Below are positions 5,969 to 7,143 of a DNA stretch of 7,143 nt, one piece after another. The first letter of the stretch is position 1; every line of letters begins with the position of its first letter. Source of the stretch: Hyphomicrobiaceae bacterium UBA2767 (GTDB lineage Bacteria > Pseudomonadota > Alphaproteobacteria > Rhizobiales > Methyloligellaceae); the NCBI GenBank assembly GCA_002352635.1, contig DEIT01000140.1, positions 50,733 through 57,875 on the forward strand. The letters run 5' to 3'. A model generated the notes under the pieces. It did not search any database. It had not been told where the DNA came from and saw nothing but the letters and a program-made list of their open reading frames with translations. The translations under genes were made by a program, and so were the position numbers.

Positions 5969-5983
5969 CAACCAGGCTGGTTG
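5969..5983. promoter_or_regulatory. 15-bp perfect dyad between the LuxR-type gene and ecm
   Basis: CAACCAG-G-CTGGTTG is a perfect inverted repeat of two seven-base arms around one base. It starts 21 bases beyond the stop of the LuxR-type gene and lies about 118-132 bases upstream of ecm. As RNA it could form a short hairpin, but no T-tract follows on the minus strand, so termination is unconvincing. As DNA it looks like an operator. Its core ACCA...TGGT is shared loosely with the palindrome at 6861-6876, although the inner spacing differs by one base. Confidence 0.4.
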
Positions 5984-6004
5984 AAAAGTAAGGCGTGATG
6001 AATG

Positions 6005-6703
6005 CTAGTTGCGGCGAAGCCATACTTTCACCTCGGAGAGTTTGCGGATGAGTTCGCTTTGCCGCCGGCAGTTTGTCTTTTCCTTGATCTTGCGAAGATG
6101 CGTGTAGACCGTGTTGCGGCTGAGGCCGTGTTTTTTCGCATAGTCACCCGGGGACATCGCCGCCTGCAGCGCCTGGGTGATATGTGCCTCCGCCTCCGTC
6201 AGCCCGAAAACCGCGCGCAGGAGTTGCACGGACGACTGATGCTCGTTTAGTGGATCGTGCACGAACATGATCGCGTAAGCGCCTGCGCCTTCGTGTTTCC
6301 GCCCGGCCGGCTCCACGGCTGGGTAAACTGAGACGATGTATGGCGGACATTCTGATCGCCGTGGCACGGGAAAGTCCGAATAGAACGCGTTGCGGTTCAT
6401 GCCCCGCTCATTGAAAACCATGTAGTCGGTGACGATGCCTCCCGCGCTGCCATTGATGAGCAGCGGAACGCGGGGATTGCGCGCGCAATAATGATCGAAA
6501 TAGGCGATTTCGTTTGGCTGCGGCAGGCCGTGGGAGTGAAACTCCGTGAGCATCGCCGATTTACGATCAAACACCTCAAGCGTCCCGGCAATACCACCCA
6601 CCGTCTGCGTTATTGAGGCAAGCGCATCCGGCCAATGCTCCGCGTGAAGGCCGGCATCGTAAATCGCGTCTACCGACTGCAGAAAATCGCCGTTCTTTCT
6701 CAT
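6005..6703 (-). CDS. LuxR-type helix-turn-helix transcriptional regulator
   Basis: This 232-residue protein ends in a LuxR/GerE-like DNA-binding domain at about 167-222: GLTEAEAHITQAL (167-179), then SPGDYAKKHGLSRNTVYTHL (184-203) and KEKTNCRRQSELIRKL (207-222). The conserved Glu170, the recognition helix SRNTVYTHL and Arg213 are present, but the usual 'KLgv' is KTNC. The N-terminal half (1-165) begins AIYDAGLHAEHWPDAL, a start seen in many alphaproteobacterial LuxR proteins with a PAS- or GAF-like sensing part. It lacks clear autoinducer-binding landmarks and a phosphorylatable receiver domain. AAGGGG about eight bases before the ATG at 6703 serves as ribosome binding site. It lies upstream of ecm on the same strand with a 153-base gap, and divergently from a secreted-protein gene. 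Its targets and ligand are unknown; either neighbour is a candidate target. Confidence 0.85.
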   Translation of the reverse strand: MRKNGDFLQSVDAIYDAGLHAEHWPDALASITQTVGGIAGTLEVFDRKSAMLTEFHSHGLPQPNEIAYFDHYCARNPRVPLLINGSAGGIVTDYMVFNERGMNRNAFYSDFPVPRRSECPPYIVSVYPAVEPAGRKHEGAGAYAIMFVHDPLNEHQSSVQLLRAVFGLTEAEAHITQALQAAMSPGDYAKKHGLSRNTVYTHLRKIKEKTNCRRQSELIRKLSEVKVWLRRN

Positions 6704-6860
6704 ATCGCGCCCCTTGCGAGAAGAGGTGGACTGCTATCTTGCCGTTTTTGCTTGTGGCAGGCAAAGCCTATTCCGCGCGGTCAAGCAGTCGTGAATACAG
6801 CACGCAGCGTTTTTCGAGCAGTTTTCAGCCGATTATCTTCATCTGAACCTGACCTCGCCC

Positions 6861-6876
6861 TCACCAATATTGGTGA
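6861..6876. promoter_or_regulatory. 16-bp perfect palindrome in the divergent intergenic region
   Basis: TCACCAATATTGGTGA is identical to its reverse complement over all 16 bases. It lies 158 bases upstream of the LuxR-type gene and 104 bases before the exported-protein gene, inside the 277-base region (6704-6980) that should hold promoters for both. Its size and symmetry suit a dimeric helix-turn-helix regulator, and the neighbouring LuxR-type protein is the simplest candidate. I see no other gene, RNA or clear promoter pair in the rest of that region. Confidence 0.5.
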
Positions 6877-6980
6877 TGTGGCGGCGCGCGCCCGTTCCTA
6901 TGCTTGGTCCCGTCAACAATCGGCGGCGAAATGCCCTCCCGCAGGCGGACCGCCGCGCGAGAAATGGGGAGCAATGGAAA

Positions 6981-7143
6981 ATGAAGCCTGTGACTCTTTA
7001 TCTAACCGCTGCACTCGCGGCTGGCTTGGGCACAACTCCGGCGATTGCTCAAGGCGCAGGGGATGCCTTCGCGAACGCCCCGCTGACCCTTGAGCAGGAC
7101 CAGGTCATCTCCAGAGCTAGGGAGACCAATCGCAAAGTATTTT
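6981..7143 (+). CDS. Secreted or periplasmic protein of unknown function, N-terminal part (partial)
   Basis: An ATG at 6981 opens a frame that stays open to the window edge (54 codons). It begins MKPVTLYLTAALAAGLGTTP and continues AIAQGAGDAF, a textbook Sec signal peptide: a Lys, a hydrophobic stretch and an AxA site, with cleavage likely between residues 23 and 24 (AIA|Q). The visible mature part (NAPLTLEQDQVISRARETNR, then KVF) looks helical and polar. I do not recognise the family. GGGGAG (6966-6971) nine bases before the ATG is a fair ribosome binding site. A competing ATG at 6974 lies in another frame and gives no signal peptide. The gene is divergent from the LuxR-type regulator and may be under its control. 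Confidence 0.65.
   Translation, partial: MKPVTLYLTAALAAGLGTTPAIAQGAGDAFANAPLTLEQDQVISRARETNRKVF

Noticed and set aside
6635..7093. 152-codon plus-strand frame across the divergent intergenic region
   Set aside because: It begins antisense to the LuxR-type gene, has no family features, and ends in a different frame from the signal-peptide gene at 6981.

Overview
The window reads as ordinary chromosomal DNA of an alphaproteobacterium. The evidence is a 659-residue ethylmalonyl-CoA mutase, a type II lumazine synthase very like the Brucella/rhizobial RibH2 and controlled by an FMN riboswitch, moderately high GC content, and a LuxR-type regulator of a kind common in that class. I would guess Hyphomicrobiales or a relative such as Parvibaculales, but the genus cannot be fixed from this sequence. 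There is no CRISPR array, transposase, tRNA or rRNA.

Layout, left to right. Bases 1-69 are the last codons of a PLP-dependent class V aminotransferase-like gene. A membrane-anchored ClpP/SppA-fold serine protease of the SDH type follows (155-985, +) and ends in a probable intrinsic terminator. Next comes a 3' scrap of a short-chain dehydrogenase on the minus strand (1042-1134). It abuts a sigma70-like promoter, an FMN riboswitch (about 1200-1349) and ribH2 (1435-1914, +). A two-CBS-domain protein (1942-2313, -) is convergent with ribH2 and divergent from the next unit.

That unit is an ECF41 signalling operon. An exact match to the ECF41 promoter pattern (TGTCACA-N16-CGTC, 2414-2440) precedes a carboxymuconolactone decarboxylase/AhpD-like gene (2498-2971). 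That gene overlaps by ATGA with the ECF41/SigJ sigma factor gene (2968-3849), whose product carries a C-terminal SnoaL-like domain and the family motifs WLPEPL, DGGGK and NPDKL. The sigma factor is expected to drive its own operon.

On the minus strand, ecm (3872-5851) encodes the coenzyme-B12 mutase of the ethylmalonyl-CoA pathway for acetyl-CoA assimilation. Upstream of it on the same strand is a LuxR-type regulator (6005-6703). The 153-bp gap between them holds a 15-bp perfect dyad and spaced TGCAACA repeats. The 277-bp region divergent from the regulator carries a 16-bp perfect palindrome and leads into the 5' end of a secreted-protein gene (6981 to the window end).

No wholly new system is evident. 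The strongest regulatory observations are the self-contained ECF41 promoter-operon, the single-gene FMN riboswitch/ribH2 cassette next to a decayed dehydrogenase, and the operator-like palindromes around the LuxR-type gene.
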